Positions 1 to 6,290 are shown, counted from the stretch's first letter. The stretch is DNA of 6,331 bases from Burkholderiaceae bacterium (GCA_947457745.1 CANGWT010000104.1:1-6331), one strand, 5' to 3'. Numbers and translations: made by a program. The notes: a model not told the origin generated them from the sequence alone.

Positions 1-612
1 AAAGGCGGGTAGTGCCATGCATTCGTCAAAAATCTTCATCAGTGTTGGATAGGGTTTCATATTTGTCTTTGCACTGAGTCCATTAAATATTTGCGGAACT
101 AAGCAAATATCGATCAAGCCAGGCTGATCTCCATAAGCAAAGCGACCTACTCTGGTATCTGCACTTAATTGCTTTTCTAAGCTTGCTAAACCTATCGTTA
201 CCCAGTGTTGATACCAGACGTCTTTTGCATCTCCATCGATACCTAAATTTTTCGTGAGATAGCGCAATACTCTCAAATTATTAATTGGGTGAATCTCAAT
301 CGCGATATCCATGGCTAATGAGCGTACCCAAGCCCGATCAATCGCAGTCTGAGGTAGCAGTGTTGGATTGGGATGGATCTCTTCTAAATATTCAATGATG
401 GCGAGAGATTGGTGGATAGTGCGAGTGCCATCACTATAGAGAGGTACCAAGCAGTTCGAATTTTTGTTGGCATATTCAGGAGATATTTGTTCGCCACCAT
501 TTTTTACGAGATGGACAGGAATCACCTCGTAATCAAGATTTTTTAAATTAAGAGCAATGCGCACCCGAAAGGCTGCTGAGCTACGCCAAAAGCTATAAAG
601 CTGAGTTTTCAT
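1..612 (-). CDS. maiA: Maleylacetoacetate isomerase / zeta-class glutathione S-transferase (C-terminus cut by window edge)
   Basis: The reading frame is open from the ATG at 612 to the left edge, giving 204 residues of a family usually about 210-215 long, so roughly ten residues are missing. The N-terminal thioredoxin-like domain carries the zeta motif SSAAFRVRIAL (residues 11-21), the cis-Pro pair V56-P57 and the glutathione-binding QS pair (Q68-S69) in QSLAIIEYLEE. The helical C-terminal domain has the family-typical stretch DICLVPQIFNG and ends near CMALPAF. In the family this enzyme isomerises maleylacetoacetate to fumarylacetoacetate with glutathione in tyrosine/homogentisate breakdown, in the cytoplasm. 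The Cys that follows the SS pair in the eukaryotic enzyme is Ala here (A13). AAGGAA at 619-624 is a good ribosome binding site, 6 bases before the ATG. No other homogentisate gene is visible, so another zeta-class GST role is possible. Confidence 0.88.
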   Translation of the reverse strand, partial: MKTQLYSFWRSSAAFRVRIALNLKNLDYEVIPVHLVKNGGEQISPEYANKNSNCLVPLYSDGTRTIHQSLAIIEYLEEIHPNPTLLPQTAIDRAWVRSLAMDIAIEIHPINNLRVLRYLTKNLGIDGDAKDVWYQHWVTIGLASLEKQLSADTRVGRFAYGDQPGLIDICLVPQIFNGLSAKTNMKPYPTLMKIFDECMALPAF

Positions 613-693
613 AAAAGATTCCTTGATGGCATTACCCTCAGTATATTAAGGACTTCATCGAGTGACTGGTATTCGTGATTTAGACTAGTCAGT
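613..693. promoter_or_regulatory. Divergent intergenic region between maiA-like and TRIC-like genes
   Basis: These 81 bases must hold the start signals of two divergent genes. On the minus strand a TTAATATA stretch (642-649) could serve as a -10 region for the isomerase gene, but no good -35 is visible. On the plus strand TAGACT (681-686), 17 bases after TCGAGT (658-663), is a weak -35/-10 pair that would start transcription near 693-694. Both readings are guesses from short matches. Confidence 0.25.
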
Positions 694-1323
694 ATGGATC
701 AAATTAATTTCTGGATTGGCATCATTGCTACGATCGCTTTTGCGGTTACAGGTGTTCTGGCTATTGCCGATCGCGGTGTTGATCTTTTTGGCGTGCTGGT
801 TTTGGGGGTCATCACTGCCATTGGTGGCGGAACACTGCGAGACATCATTTTGGATGTCCCTGCATTTTGGTCGATTGCGCAAATTTATATCTGGGTAGCC
901 TTGGGCGCATGCATCGTGACTTTTGTAGCAGAATCTTTTTTTACACAGCCTCAGATTTATCGCTGGATGCTTTATATCGATGGACTTGGCGCTGCTTTGT
1001 TTGGAATTCAGGGGGCAGATAAAGCTTGGAGCTTAAACTTTGGGTTACCAGTTGCTCCTGTGATCTTGGGTGTAGTGACAGCTATCGGTGGCGGCTTGTT
1101 ACGTGACATCTTAGCCGGCAGAAAAACTTTATTGATGTCACATGAACTGTATGCAATCCCTGTCACTTTAGGTTGCAGCATCTATGTTCTGATTTTGAAT
1201 TTCTTCCCAACATACACACTACAGGGATCGGTAATGTGTATGCTAGCTATTTTTGGACTACGCGCAGCAGCCATTTACTGGAATCTGCGCGTACCCAAAT
1301 TATTTATTACTAAAACGCGCTAA
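694..1323 (+). CDS. TRIC/UPF0126-family membrane protein (YicG-like, two-repeat channel or transporter)
   Basis: This 209-residue, very hydrophobic protein is built from two homologous halves. The first (about residues 7-80) carries AIGGGTLRDIILD, with the GGG at 44-46 and R49-D50. The second (about 93-170) carries AIGGGLLRDIL, with the GGG at 132-134 and R137-D138, exactly 88 residues later. Paired GGG hinges in the second helix of each repeat are the hallmark of prokaryotic TRIC channels and the UPF0126 family. TRIC homologues conduct monovalent cations as trimers; Pfam labels the repeat a glycine transporter, so the cargo is uncertain. About seven membrane helices are expected in the inner membrane. 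Length is normal. An in-frame stop (676-678) lies upstream and no earlier start codon exists, so the ATG at 694 is the first possible start, yet no Shine-Dalgarno is visible. The gene is monocistronic and overlaps the next gene tail-to-tail. Confidence 0.87.
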   Translation: MDQINFWIGIIATIAFAVTGVLAIADRGVDLFGVLVLGVITAIGGGTLRDIILDVPAFWSIAQIYIWVALGACIVTFVAESFFTQPQIYRWMLYIDGLGAALFGIQGADKAWSLNFGLPVAPVILGVVTAIGGGLLRDILAGRKTLLMSHELYAIPVTLGCSIYVLILNFFPTYTLQGSVMCMLAIFGLRAAAIYWNLRVPKLFITKTR

Positions 1324-2908
1324 CTGCGCCATCACTGCGGGGATCCCAGCCGCCATGCAGCGTGCCTGATGAATCGCGAATAATGCAGCCGGCATGGCCA
1401 ACGGTCTCATCAAAAGCATCGAGCATTTCAATCTCGTGTCCTAAGGCATGAAGCTCTTTAGCAACCCATGGGCTAAAGCGTGACTCTAATTTCAAGCTGT
1501 CACTAGTTTGTCCCCAGGTTCTACCGAGCAACCAACGTGGACGACTGATAGCGTCCTGTGGATCAAGTCCATAGGTTGCTGTGCGAGTGAAGACCGCACA
1601 CTGCGTTTGGGGTTGACCATCGCCACCCATGGTGCCAAATACCATCGACCGACCATCTTTAAATAAAGCCATTGCTGGGTTCAGTGTATGGAATGGTTTG
1701 CGATAGGGTTCAAGGTGATTAAGTGTCTTTGGATCCAGCGAGAAACTGCATCCGCGGTTCTGCCAGTTCACACCAGACTTGGGTAATACGATGCCAGCAC
1801 CAAACTCGTGATAAATACTTTGAATAAAGGAAACGCAATTTCCATTGCCATCGATAACACCCATCCAAATTGTATCGGCCGGCCCTTTACCTTGACCCCA
1901 AGGCAAAGCTTTTTCAGGATCAATATTTTTTGCTAGTTTTTTGAGGAATGCAGGAGCCAAGAAAGACTGCGCATTTTTTGTCATGTAAGCCGGATCAGTA
2001 ACAAACTGGTCTCTGACTTTAAAAGCCTGTTTGGTAGCTTCAACACAATGATGAACATATTCCGAGCTATCAACTTTAAAGCGCTTTAGATTTAGTTGAT
2101 CCAAGATGCCAATGATCATTAAAGACACTACGCCTTGGGTTGGTGGTGTCATGTTGTAAACATTGCCCAAACTGTGTTGGAGCTCAAGTGGGTCAATTAG
2201 TTTTGCTTGATGACGATGTAGGTCGGCTAATCTGAGTGGGCTGCCAATTTCTGTCAGTTCTTTGGCGAGTAGTTCAGCTAAATCACCGCGGTAGTAATCT
2301 TCTGTGCCCTTGCGCGAGATTTGCCGCAAGGTTTTTGCAAGACGTTCTTGTTTAAAAATACTACCCACTTCAGGGGCTTTGCCATCAACCAAAAATGTCT
2401 CTGCAAATCCAGGAATGGGACTTAACTCAGCCCTCTTTTTTTCGGTCAAGCTCGATTGGCTATGAGTTACCGGGACTCCAGCTTCAGCATAGTGAATCGC
2501 ATCTGCCAGTAAGCGGGAGAGTGGAAGTTTTCCACCCAAGCCTTGTTTCGAGAGCTTTTGCGCTGCACCCCAGCCAGAAATGGTGCCCGCGACAGTATTG
2601 GCTGCAATGGCACCCCGAAACGGAATAGCTTTGGTGACTCCGCGCTCCGCGTACCACTGTTTGGTTGCTAAACCGGCTGCTGCACCGCAGGCATCAATGC
2701 CACCCATAGCTTTACCAGGAGAGTGAACCACCCAGAAAGAGTCACCGCCAATGGAGTTCATGTGTGGGTAAACCACGGCAATGGTCGCTGCTGCTGCAAC
2801 CATTGCCTCTAGTGCATTACCACCTTCGCGCAGTACCGCTAATGCCGATTCAGACGCTAGCGAGTGTGGCGCTACCGCCATCCCTCGAATTCCCCATTTT
2901 TGTTGCAT
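1310..2908 (-). CDS. Gamma-glutamyltransferase-family Ntn hydrolase (YwrD-like, substrate uncertain)
   Basis: The 532 residues match the whole length of the gamma-glutamyltransferase family, made as one chain that cuts itself before a catalytic Thr. That Thr is T346 in GPADTIWMGVID, aligning without gaps to E. coli Thr391. Other family marks are PHMNSIGGDSFWVVH near the N-terminus, FGAGIV (369-374), QNRGCSFSLDP, RKPFHTLNP (403-411), GTMGGDGQPQ (425-434) and a C-terminal DPRSDGA. The E. coli lid loop is absent. The glutamate-binding residues Arg114, Asn411, Gln430, Asp433 and Ser462 of the E. coli enzyme are replaced (Tyr366, Arg385, Ser388, His407; no Arg in the IDACGAAAG stretch), so glutathione is an unlikely substrate. 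There is no signal peptide, so it is probably cytoplasmic, unlike periplasmic Ggt. It is the last gene of the TRAP operon, 37 bases after dctM, with AAGGAA (2916-2921) 7 bases before the ATG. It probably processes the imported compound (inference). Confidence 0.9.
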   Translation of the reverse strand: MQQKWGIRGMAVAPHSLASESALAVLREGGNALEAMVAAAATIAVVYPHMNSIGGDSFWVVHSPGKAMGGIDACGAAAGLATKQWYAERGVTKAIPFRGAIAANTVAGTISGWGAAQKLSKQGLGGKLPLSRLLADAIHYAEAGVPVTHSQSSLTEKKRAELSPIPGFAETFLVDGKAPEVGSIFKQERLAKTLRQISRKGTEDYYRGDLAELLAKELTEIGSPLRLADLHRHQAKLIDPLELQHSLGNVYNMTPPTQGVVSLMIIGILDQLNLKRFKVDSSEYVHHCVEATKQAFKVRDQFVTDPAYMTKNAQSFLAPAFLKKLAKNIDPEKALPWGQGKGPADTIWMGVIDGNGNCVSFIQSIYHEFGAGIVLPKSGVNWQNRGCSFSLDPKTLNHLEPYRKPFHTLNPAMALFKDGRSMVFGTMGGDGQPQTQCAVFTRTATYGLDPQDAISRPRWLLGRTWGQTSDSLKLESRFSPWVAKELHALGHEIEMLDAFDETVGHAGCIIRDSSGTLHGGWDPRSDGAVSAF

Positions 2909-2945
2909 TACTAAATTCCTTTGACTGCTGTCTCAATATGTTTAA

Positions 2946-4391
2946 TTACTTATTCTCTCGAAGCTGACGTTCAATGTCAGAGCTGGAGTCTACAGTAATC
3001 TCATTTTGCTCTACACCAGCCAATGGATCAACCGATGGGCCACTGGCATCGAAAACGGCAGCAGGTTTATCAACAAAATACGTCACAGTTTCTGGGATAA
3101 AGATAATGATGGCAACCAAGATGAGCTGTAAGCCAACCCAAGGTAGCGCTCCATAGTAGATGTCCGAACTTTTGAGAGATTTTGGTGCAACACCACGCAA
3201 GTAGAACAATGCAAATCCGAATGGCGGGTGCATGAACGAAGTTTGCATGTTTGCGCCCAATAGAACTCCGAACCAAATGAGATCAATGCCGAGCTTTTCA
3301 GCAACTGGAGCTAATAAAGGAATGATGATGAAAGCGATCTCAAAGTAATCTAAGAAGAAGGCTAAAAAGAATACAAATAAGTTCACCGCAATTAAGAAGC
3401 CAACTTGACCGCCTGGTAGGCCTGATAGCAGGTTCTCAATCCAGAGGTCACCATCCACGCCTCTAAATGCAAGACCGAATACGGTTGAGCCAATCAAGAT
3501 AAAGATCACCATGGCATTGATGCGCATAGTGGAAGTCATTGCTTCCCAGACCAAGGTTTTTTGCAGGCGCTTATTCATTGCCGCCAGAATTAACGCGCCA
3601 ACTGAGCCCATTGCACCACCTTCAGTAGGTGTGGCTAGGCCCATCAAAATAGTTCCCAGTACTAAAAAGATTAGGGCAATTGACGGGACAATTCCCCAGA
3701 GAATTTTCTTGAACAACTTCCAATCAATTTTAGGGCGAGCTTCTGGTGGCAGTGCTGGGACATCCTGAGGTCTAAAGATCGATAAAAAGAAAATGAACAA
3801 GCAAAAGAGTGTCACTTGAATAATCGATGGCCCGATAGCACCGGCATACATATCGCCAACAGACTTACCTAATTGGTCAGCCAGCACGATTAATACCAAT
3901 GATGGAGGAATCAACTGGGTGATCGTGCCAGAGGCTGCAATTACGCCAGTTGCTACTCGTGGGTTATATCCGTAACGCAACATCACTGGCAATGAGATCA
4001 ATCCCATAGCAATGACGGATGCTGCCACTGTGCCAGTAATGGCGCCCAAAATTGCACCAACAATAATCACTGCATATGCAAGGCCGCCTCGGATCGGACC
4101 AAATAGTTGCCCCAAGCCCTCAAGCATGTCTTCTGCTAAGCCACACTTTTCAAGAATCGCTCCCATGAAGGTGAAGAAGGGAATCGAGAGCAATAGATCA
4201 TTTGAAAGAATCCCAAAGACCCTATCTGGCAATGCTTGTAAAAAGGTGGGCTGGAACATGCCCATCTCAATGCCGATAAAAGAAAAGAATAAGCCAACTG
4301 CGCCAAGTGAAAAGGCTGCTGGATACCCAATCAATAAAAATATAATTAAGCCCCCAAACATAATGGGGGCCATCAGATCATGACTAATCAT
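2946..4391 (-). CDS. dctM: TRAP transporter large permease subunit (DctM/FcbT3 type)
   Basis: A 481-residue polytopic inner-membrane protein, the ion-coupled translocation subunit of a tripartite (TRAP) transporter. Family marks in order are: SIPFFTFMGAILEKCGLAE (69-87); GAITGTVAASVIAMGL (116-131) followed by GTITQLIPPSLVLIVL (155-170); GLATPTEGGAMG (251-262); and FFLDYFEIAFIIIPLLAPVA followed by QTSFMHPPFGFALFYLRG (383-400). The last block is typical of the mannitol/chloroaromatic (FcbT3) branch. About twelve helices are expected. After the last helix comes an acidic hydrophilic tail of some 45 residues (about 437-481), longer than in the shortest DctM proteins. Its ATG overlaps the dctQ stop in an ATGA (4388-4391), so translation is probably coupled; no strong ribosome binding site is visible. 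In the family, transport is driven by a sodium gradient and needs DctP and DctQ, both encoded just upstream. Confidence 0.95.
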   Translation of the reverse strand: MISHDLMAPIMFGGLIIFLLIGYPAAFSLGAVGLFFSFIGIEMGMFQPTFLQALPDRVFGILSNDLLLSIPFFTFMGAILEKCGLAEDMLEGLGQLFGPIRGGLAYAVIIVGAILGAITGTVAASVIAMGLISLPVMLRYGYNPRVATGVIAASGTITQLIPPSLVLIVLADQLGKSVGDMYAGAIGPSIIQVTLFCLFIFFLSIFRPQDVPALPPEARPKIDWKLFKKILWGIVPSIALIFLVLGTILMGLATPTEGGAMGSVGALILAAMNKRLQKTLVWEAMTSTMRINAMVIFILIGSTVFGLAFRGVDGDLWIENLLSGLPGGQVGFLIAVNLFVFFLAFFLDYFEIAFIIIPLLAPVAEKLGIDLIWFGVLLGANMQTSFMHPPFGFALFYLRGVAPKSLKSSDIYYGALPWVGLQLILVAIIIFIPETVTYFVDKPAAVFDASGPSVDPLAGVEQNEITVDSSSDIERQLRENK

Positions 4392-4930
4392 TGCAAAGGT
4401 CTTTCGTACTTAGGATCGATTTTGATCACGCCAATAATGGCTGCGTATCGTTTGATAATTTCAGAGAGACCCTGAAGGGTCAGCAAGAAGAAGCCTAGAG
4501 TAATAGCGCCACGGACTGGCCAGCGAATTAGACCGCCAGGATTACTTGAGGTTTCATTCTGAATGATGGATGTAATGAAAAATTCCCACGAGTAGTAGCC
4601 AATGATCATAGTCATCGGTAGGAAGAAAATAATGCCACCCCAAAAATCTAACCAAAGACGAACTCTGTTGGGATAGAGCGCATAAAGCACATCTACCCGA
4701 ACATGTTCATTTAATCGAAACGTAGTGGCGGCACCAAACATCACCATTCCGGCAAACAAATACCACTGCGCTTCTAGCCAACCATTCGAACTGACATTAA
4801 AGCCGTACCTGATCAGCGCATTTGCAGTGCTGACCAGTACGGCGATTAATACCAACCAACTCGCTAACACGCCAAAACGGTCATTCAGACGATCAACGAA
4901 ACTTGAAAAAACTAATAATTGTTTTGACAT
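4388..4930 (-). CDS. dctQ: TRAP transporter small permease subunit (DctQ type)
   Basis: A 180-residue protein of normal DctQ length with four clear hydrophobic helices, at about residues 21-41, 53-71, 92-114 and 141-160. The DctQ signature EHVRVDVLYALYP (75-87) follows the second helix, and SSNPGGLIRWPVRG (128-141), seen in the mannitol/chloroaromatic branch, precedes the fourth. In the family it pairs with the large subunit in the inner membrane and helps dock the loaded binding protein. The start is fixed by an in-frame TAA three codons upstream, with no other start between. The 20-base gap after dctP contains no convincing Shine-Dalgarno, only a weak GATAAG, so translation may rely on coupling to dctP. 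The stop overlaps the dctM start by 4 bases. Confidence 0.93.
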   Translation of the reverse strand: MSKQLLVFSSFVDRLNDRFGVLASWLVLIAVLVSTANALIRYGFNVSSNGWLEAQWYLFAGMVMFGAATTFRLNEHVRVDVLYALYPNRVRLWLDFWGGIIFFLPMTMIIGYYSWEFFITSIIQNETSSNPGGLIRWPVRGAITLGFFLLTLQGLSEIIKRYAAIIGVIKIDPKYERPLQ

Positions 4931-4950
4931 ATCAACTTATCGGAAGGTTC

Positions 4951-6036
4951 TTATTTGACTGGGTTACTTAGCATGAAGCTCATGAGTGTTTGCTCTGCAA
5001 CCTTGTTCCATAGCATTTGGTCGTTACGGAACTTCTTCCACGGCTCATAAATTTTCTTGAACGATGGATTTTTAGCGGCCTCTTCTTCATACATCTCAAA
5101 CGCGGCAGTAGAAGCAGCTTTCATGATCTCGGTTGAGTAAGACTGGAGCTTGACTCCATTCTTAATGAGGCTTTGCAAGGCGATCGGATTTTTGTAATCG
5201 TATTCAGCCATCATGTCGATATTGCATTCTGCGCATGCAGAGGTAAATGCCTCTTGATATTGCTTGGGCAACTTCTCCCATTCCTTGATGTTGACATACA
5301 TGGAATACATCGAGCAAGCTTCCCACCATCCTGGGTAGTAGTAGTAAGGTGCAATTTTGTAAAATCCTAATTTCTCATCGTCATATGGGCCAACCCACTC
5401 AGCCGCATCGATAACACCTTTTTCTAAAGCAGGGTAAATATCACCGCCAGCGATTTGCTGGGGGATCGCGCCTAGACGTGACATCACTTCACCGCCTAAG
5501 CCTGCGATACGCATTTTTAGACCTTTGAGGTCAGCGACTGTTTTGACTGGTTTCTTGAACCAGCCGCCCATTTGCGTGCCAGTATTTCCTGCTGGGAAAG
5601 AGACGATGTTGTAATCACGTAAGAATTCACGTTGGAGTTTTAAGCCTCCGCCCCAATACATCCAGGCGTTTTGCTGGCGTTGGTTCATACCGAATGGCAC
5701 GGTGGTATCGAAAGCAAAGGTTTTATTTTTACCAACGAAGTAATATCCGGCTGTATGAGTGCATTCAACAGTACCTTGCTGAACCGCATCTACAGTACCA
5801 AATGCGGGAACAATCTCACCGGCACCAAAAATACGGATTTGAAATTTACCATCGGTCAGCGCGGCAACGCGCTTAGAGATGTATTCGCCGCCACCGTAAA
5901 TCGTATCTAAGCTTTTTGGAAAACTAGAGGCACAGCGCCACTTAATTTCTGGCATAGATTGAGCAATAGCCGGAGCTGCCAGTACACCAGCAGCTGCACC
6001 CAATGCAGTTTTGCTTAAAAAGTCACGTCTTTTCAT
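4951..6036 (-). CDS. dctP: TRAP transporter periplasmic substrate-binding protein (DctP family, TakP-like)
   Basis: A 361-residue extracytoplasmic solute receptor, first gene of the operon. The N-terminus KRRDFLSK, followed by an Ala-rich hydrophobic stretch and APAIA-QS, is a twin-arginine (Tat) type signal with likely cleavage after A25. The mature protein begins EIKWRCASSFPKSLDTIYGG, the style of the 2-oxo-acid receptor TakP. Matching ligand-site segments are NTGTQMGGWF (Q155), GLKMRIAGLGGEV (R176, the Arg that salt-bridges the carboxylate in nearly all DctP proteins) and AAEWVGPYDD (E213-W214, near the metal and oxo group in TakP). This suggests a monocarboxylate such as a 2-oxo or hydroxy acid, perhaps with a bound cation, but the exact ligand cannot be read from sequence. 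AAGGAG (6045-6050), 8 bases before the ATG, is the strongest ribosome binding site of the operon, as expected for a binding protein made in excess. Confidence 0.94.
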   Translation of the reverse strand: MKRRDFLSKTALGAAAGVLAAPAIAQSMPEIKWRCASSFPKSLDTIYGGGEYISKRVAALTDGKFQIRIFGAGEIVPAFGTVDAVQQGTVECTHTAGYYFVGKNKTFAFDTTVPFGMNQRQQNAWMYWGGGLKLQREFLRDYNIVSFPAGNTGTQMGGWFKKPVKTVADLKGLKMRIAGLGGEVMSRLGAIPQQIAGGDIYPALEKGVIDAAEWVGPYDDEKLGFYKIAPYYYYPGWWEACSMYSMYVNIKEWEKLPKQYQEAFTSACAECNIDMMAEYDYKNPIALQSLIKNGVKLQSYSTEIMKAASTAAFEMYEEEAAKNPSFKKIYEPWKKFRNDQMLWNKVAEQTLMSFMLSNPVK

Positions 6037-6073
6037 TTGTAAAGCTCCTTAATTAGTTATCTTTTTAGTGCGC

Positions 6074-6090
6074 TGCCAAATACTGACCGC
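6074..6090 (-). promoter_or_regulatory. Candidate sigma-54 (-24/-12) promoter for the operon
   Basis: Read on the minus strand this is GCGGTCAGTATTTGGCA. The invariant GG (6088-6087) and GC (6076-6075) are separated by exactly 10 bases, as sigma-54 requires, and would place the start near 6063, leaving a leader of about 27 bases that includes the ribosome binding site. The flanks match poorly: CGGTCAG against TGGCACG, and TTTGGCA against a TTGC(A/T) core. GG-N10-GC arises by chance fairly often, so the call rests mainly on the NtrC-like boxes upstream. Confidence 0.3.
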
Positions 6091-6133
6091 TAATGCCATT
6101 AAATCGGGATACCTTTGGGCGCTCATTGAGATT

Positions 6134-6150
6134 TGCACCTAAATTGGGCT
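6134..6150. promoter_or_regulatory. NtrC-box-like site A (operon-proximal)
   Basis: The site TGCACCTAAATTGGGCT agrees with the enterobacterial NtrC box TGCACCA-N3-TGGTGCA at 10 of 14 defined positions. The left half is nearly perfect and the right half degenerate. Its centre lies about 79 bases upstream of the predicted sigma-54 start and exactly 20 bases from the centre of site B. Confidence 0.4.
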
Positions 6151-6153
6151 ACT

Positions 6154-6170
6154 TGCATTATCTTGGTGCA
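6154..6170. promoter_or_regulatory. NtrC-box-like site B (operon-distal)
   Basis: The site TGCATTATCTTGGTGCA agrees with TGCACCA-N3-TGGTGCA at 12 of 14 defined positions, with a perfect TGGTGCA half. It also lies within a perfect inverted repeat, CTTGCA (6152-6157) and TGCAAG (6167-6172), with 9 bases between the arms. Its centre is about 99 bases upstream of the predicted start, a usual distance for an NtrC enhancer site. Another dimeric regulator that binds TGCA dyads cannot be excluded. Confidence 0.45.
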
Positions 6171-6221
6171 AGACCCTTGCTAGAGAATGCAGCAAATGCG
6201 TTGCAACAAATCCACATTTAT

Positions 6222-6258
6222 GGGGAAAACCCCGATCTAATTTGATGGGGAATTACCC
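6222..6258. repeat. Twin GGGG/CCCC palindromes, 25-bp period
   Basis: GGGGAAAACCCC (6222-6233) is a perfect 4-bp-arm palindrome. A related GGGGAATTACCC begins 25 bases later (6247-6258). The flanks are also alike: both copies are preceded by AT, within TTTATGGGG and TTGATGGGG. The pair therefore looks like a diverged tandem repeat rather than chance. No T-run follows either copy, so these are not typical terminators; tandem operator sites are the simplest reading. Confidence 0.4.
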
Positions 6259-6272
6259 TAAGTAGTGGATTT

Positions 6273-6290
6273 CTTTGATTTTTTTCAAAG
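6273..6290. promoter_or_regulatory. FNR/CRP-like dyad CTTTGA-N6-TCAAAG
   Basis: This is a perfect 6-bp-arm inverted repeat with a T-only centre. Its core TTGAT-N4-TTCAA (6275-6288) differs at one defined position from the FNR/ANR consensus TTGAT-N4-ATCAA. It sits some 240 bases from dctP, so it may serve a divergent gene beyond the right edge. A CATAAT hexamer follows at 6291-6296 on the plus strand. It could also be a fortuitous hairpin in AT-rich DNA. Confidence 0.25.

Noticed and set aside
1317..1329. GCGC-TAACT-GCGC hairpin followed, on the minus strand, by GTTTT at the end of the hydrolase gene, as a terminator
   Set aside because: The stem is only 4 bp and the T-run is 4 bases; it lies within the last codons and is easily explained by coding sequence.
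1310..2908. Annotation as canonical glutathione hydrolase (ggt)
   Set aside because: There is no signal peptide or lid loop, and the gamma-glutamyl-binding residues are replaced; only the family-level call is supported.
2395..2967. Two plus-strand open frames opposite the hydrolase N-terminal half
   Set aside because: They are antisense shadows of a conserved GGT-family coding region, without family features of their own.
4012..4383. 123-codon open frame on the plus strand, opposite dctM
   Set aside because: It lies wholly antisense to a clear, full-length DctM gene, and its Lys/Pro/Ile-rich translation has no recognisable domain.
6160..6165. Minus-strand GATAAT within NtrC-like site B as a sigma-70 -10 box for dctP
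   Set aside because: No -35-like hexamer lies 16-18 bases upstream (CTCTAG or TCTCTA), and the hexamer is part of the dyad.
6165..6184. Plus-strand GG...TTGC pattern (TTGGTGCAAGACCCTTGCTA) as a divergent sigma-54 promoter
   Set aside because: The GG and GC are 12 bases apart rather than the required 10.
6222..6233. GGGGAAAACCCC as a rho-independent terminator
   Set aside because: It has a 4-bp stem and no T-run on either strand.
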